The translations under genes were made by a program, and so were the position numbers. This document shows, one piece after another, positions 11,203 through 11,355 of a stretch of 11,355 bases of DNA. The notes beneath the pieces were generated by a model. That model was not told the origin of the DNA. It searched no databases and saw nothing but the letters and a program-made list of their open reading frames with translations. This stretch comes from Methanobrevibacter sp. (lineage in GTDB: Archaea; Methanobacteriota; Methanobacteria; Methanobacteriales; Methanobacteriaceae): positions 1 to 11,355 of the forward strand of contig JAGCBE010000296.1 of the NCBI GenBank assembly GCA_017652345.1. The letters are read 5' to 3'. Within the stretch, counting starts at the first letter, position 1; every line of letters begins with the position of its first letter.

Positions 11203-11290
11203 TGTTAAAAAATGGTTGGTTCGTGAAACCAATTAGTTGATTGAAAAAACGGCTTTTTGATGTGATTGGTAAACAGCACAAGGCATTGAT
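11203..11290 (+). other. Untranslated leader of about 88 bases before the last gene
   Basis: Unlike the roughly 25-base leaders of the other promoted genes, this one is long. It holds a small hairpin, TTGGTT (11216-11221) / AACCAA (11227-11232), and a weak AAAAA-CGGC-TTTTT palindrome. An ATG near 11212 stops after three codons. No known riboswitch is recognised. Confidence 0.4.
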
Positions 11291-11355
11291 ATGCTGAAAC
11301 TGCTACCATTCACAAATGTTCAAAACTATGGGACTGACGAAAGTGACTACACCCA
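11291..11355 (+). CDS. N-terminal start of an unknown gene (3' end outside window)
   Basis: ATG 11291 opens a frame to the window end: MLKLLPFTNVQNYGTDESDY. AAGG about seven bases upstream is a modest SD, and the last in-frame stop is at 11270. The product is too short to identify. A second frame beginning at ATG 11316 is also open, but lacks comparable signals. Confidence 0.5.
   Translation, partial: MLKLLPFTNVQNYGTDESDYT

Noticed and set aside
11213..11232. GGTTGGTTCGTGAAACC as a tRNA T-arm
   Set aside because: The loop is CGTGA rather than TTCGANN, and no acceptor or anticodon stems can be built around it. It is listed only as a leader hairpin.
1..11355. tRNA genes, CRISPR arrays, insertion sequences
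   Set aside because: I looked for T-loop GTTCGA-type patterns, regularly spaced repeats, and terminal inverted repeats with transposase motifs. None was found on reading both strands by eye.

Overview
The window looks like part of a large, AT-rich (by eye about one-third G+C) bacteriophage genome. All genes lie on the + strand and are mostly small and packed end to end. Many junctions are TAATG or ATGA overlaps. Most products are unrecognisable, and the few recognisable ones are typical phage accessory enzymes. A lipobox protein and good sigma70-type promoters (TTGACA-N17-TATATT) point to a bacterial host with ordinary housekeeping transcription, probably Gram-negative. I cannot name the host or the phage.

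Layout. Positions 1-1244 hold the end of one gene and three unknown genes. Positions 1250-5692 form one long transcription unit. It starts at a promoter so close to its first ATG that the mRNA may be leaderless, and it ends at a strong intrinsic terminator. It encodes a calcineurin-like metallophosphoesterase, a P-loop kinase of the polynucleotide-kinase-like type, a cysteine-rich lipoprotein, five small membrane proteins, a protein with the N-terminal pattern KIYSKFQDYYD, and a dephospho-CoA-kinase/dNMP-kinase-like protein with an added C-terminal cysteine cluster.

Positions 5752-8093 are a block of short, separately promoted units with near-identical control modules (TTGACA-N17-TATWTT, then CGAGGTAAC-tATG). 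Lysine codons are mostly AAG in the block's metalloprotease gene, unlike the AAA-rich genes downstream, suggesting high expression. The block includes an HEACH-motif putative zinc metalloprotease and ends in a hairpin terminator. Just before that hairpin is a 12-base perfect complement of one ribosome binding site of the block, matching 7-9 bases of four others: a candidate anti-RBS small RNA.

Positions 8189-10824 are another operon of unknown genes. Its last five genes, together with the gene at 601-969, share a C-terminal tail ending in D-F-x. In most copies the DNA of this tail is also the Shine-Dalgarno sequence of the next gene. Positions 10825-11290 are a regulatory intergenic region. 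It holds a candidate attenuator (a 13-bp perfect stem that excludes an intrinsic terminator), two tandem promoters and an untranslated leader before a gene that runs off the window.

The observations most worth testing are the anti-RBS RNA, the attenuator, the D-F-tail family, and the repeated element phased upstream of the promoters.
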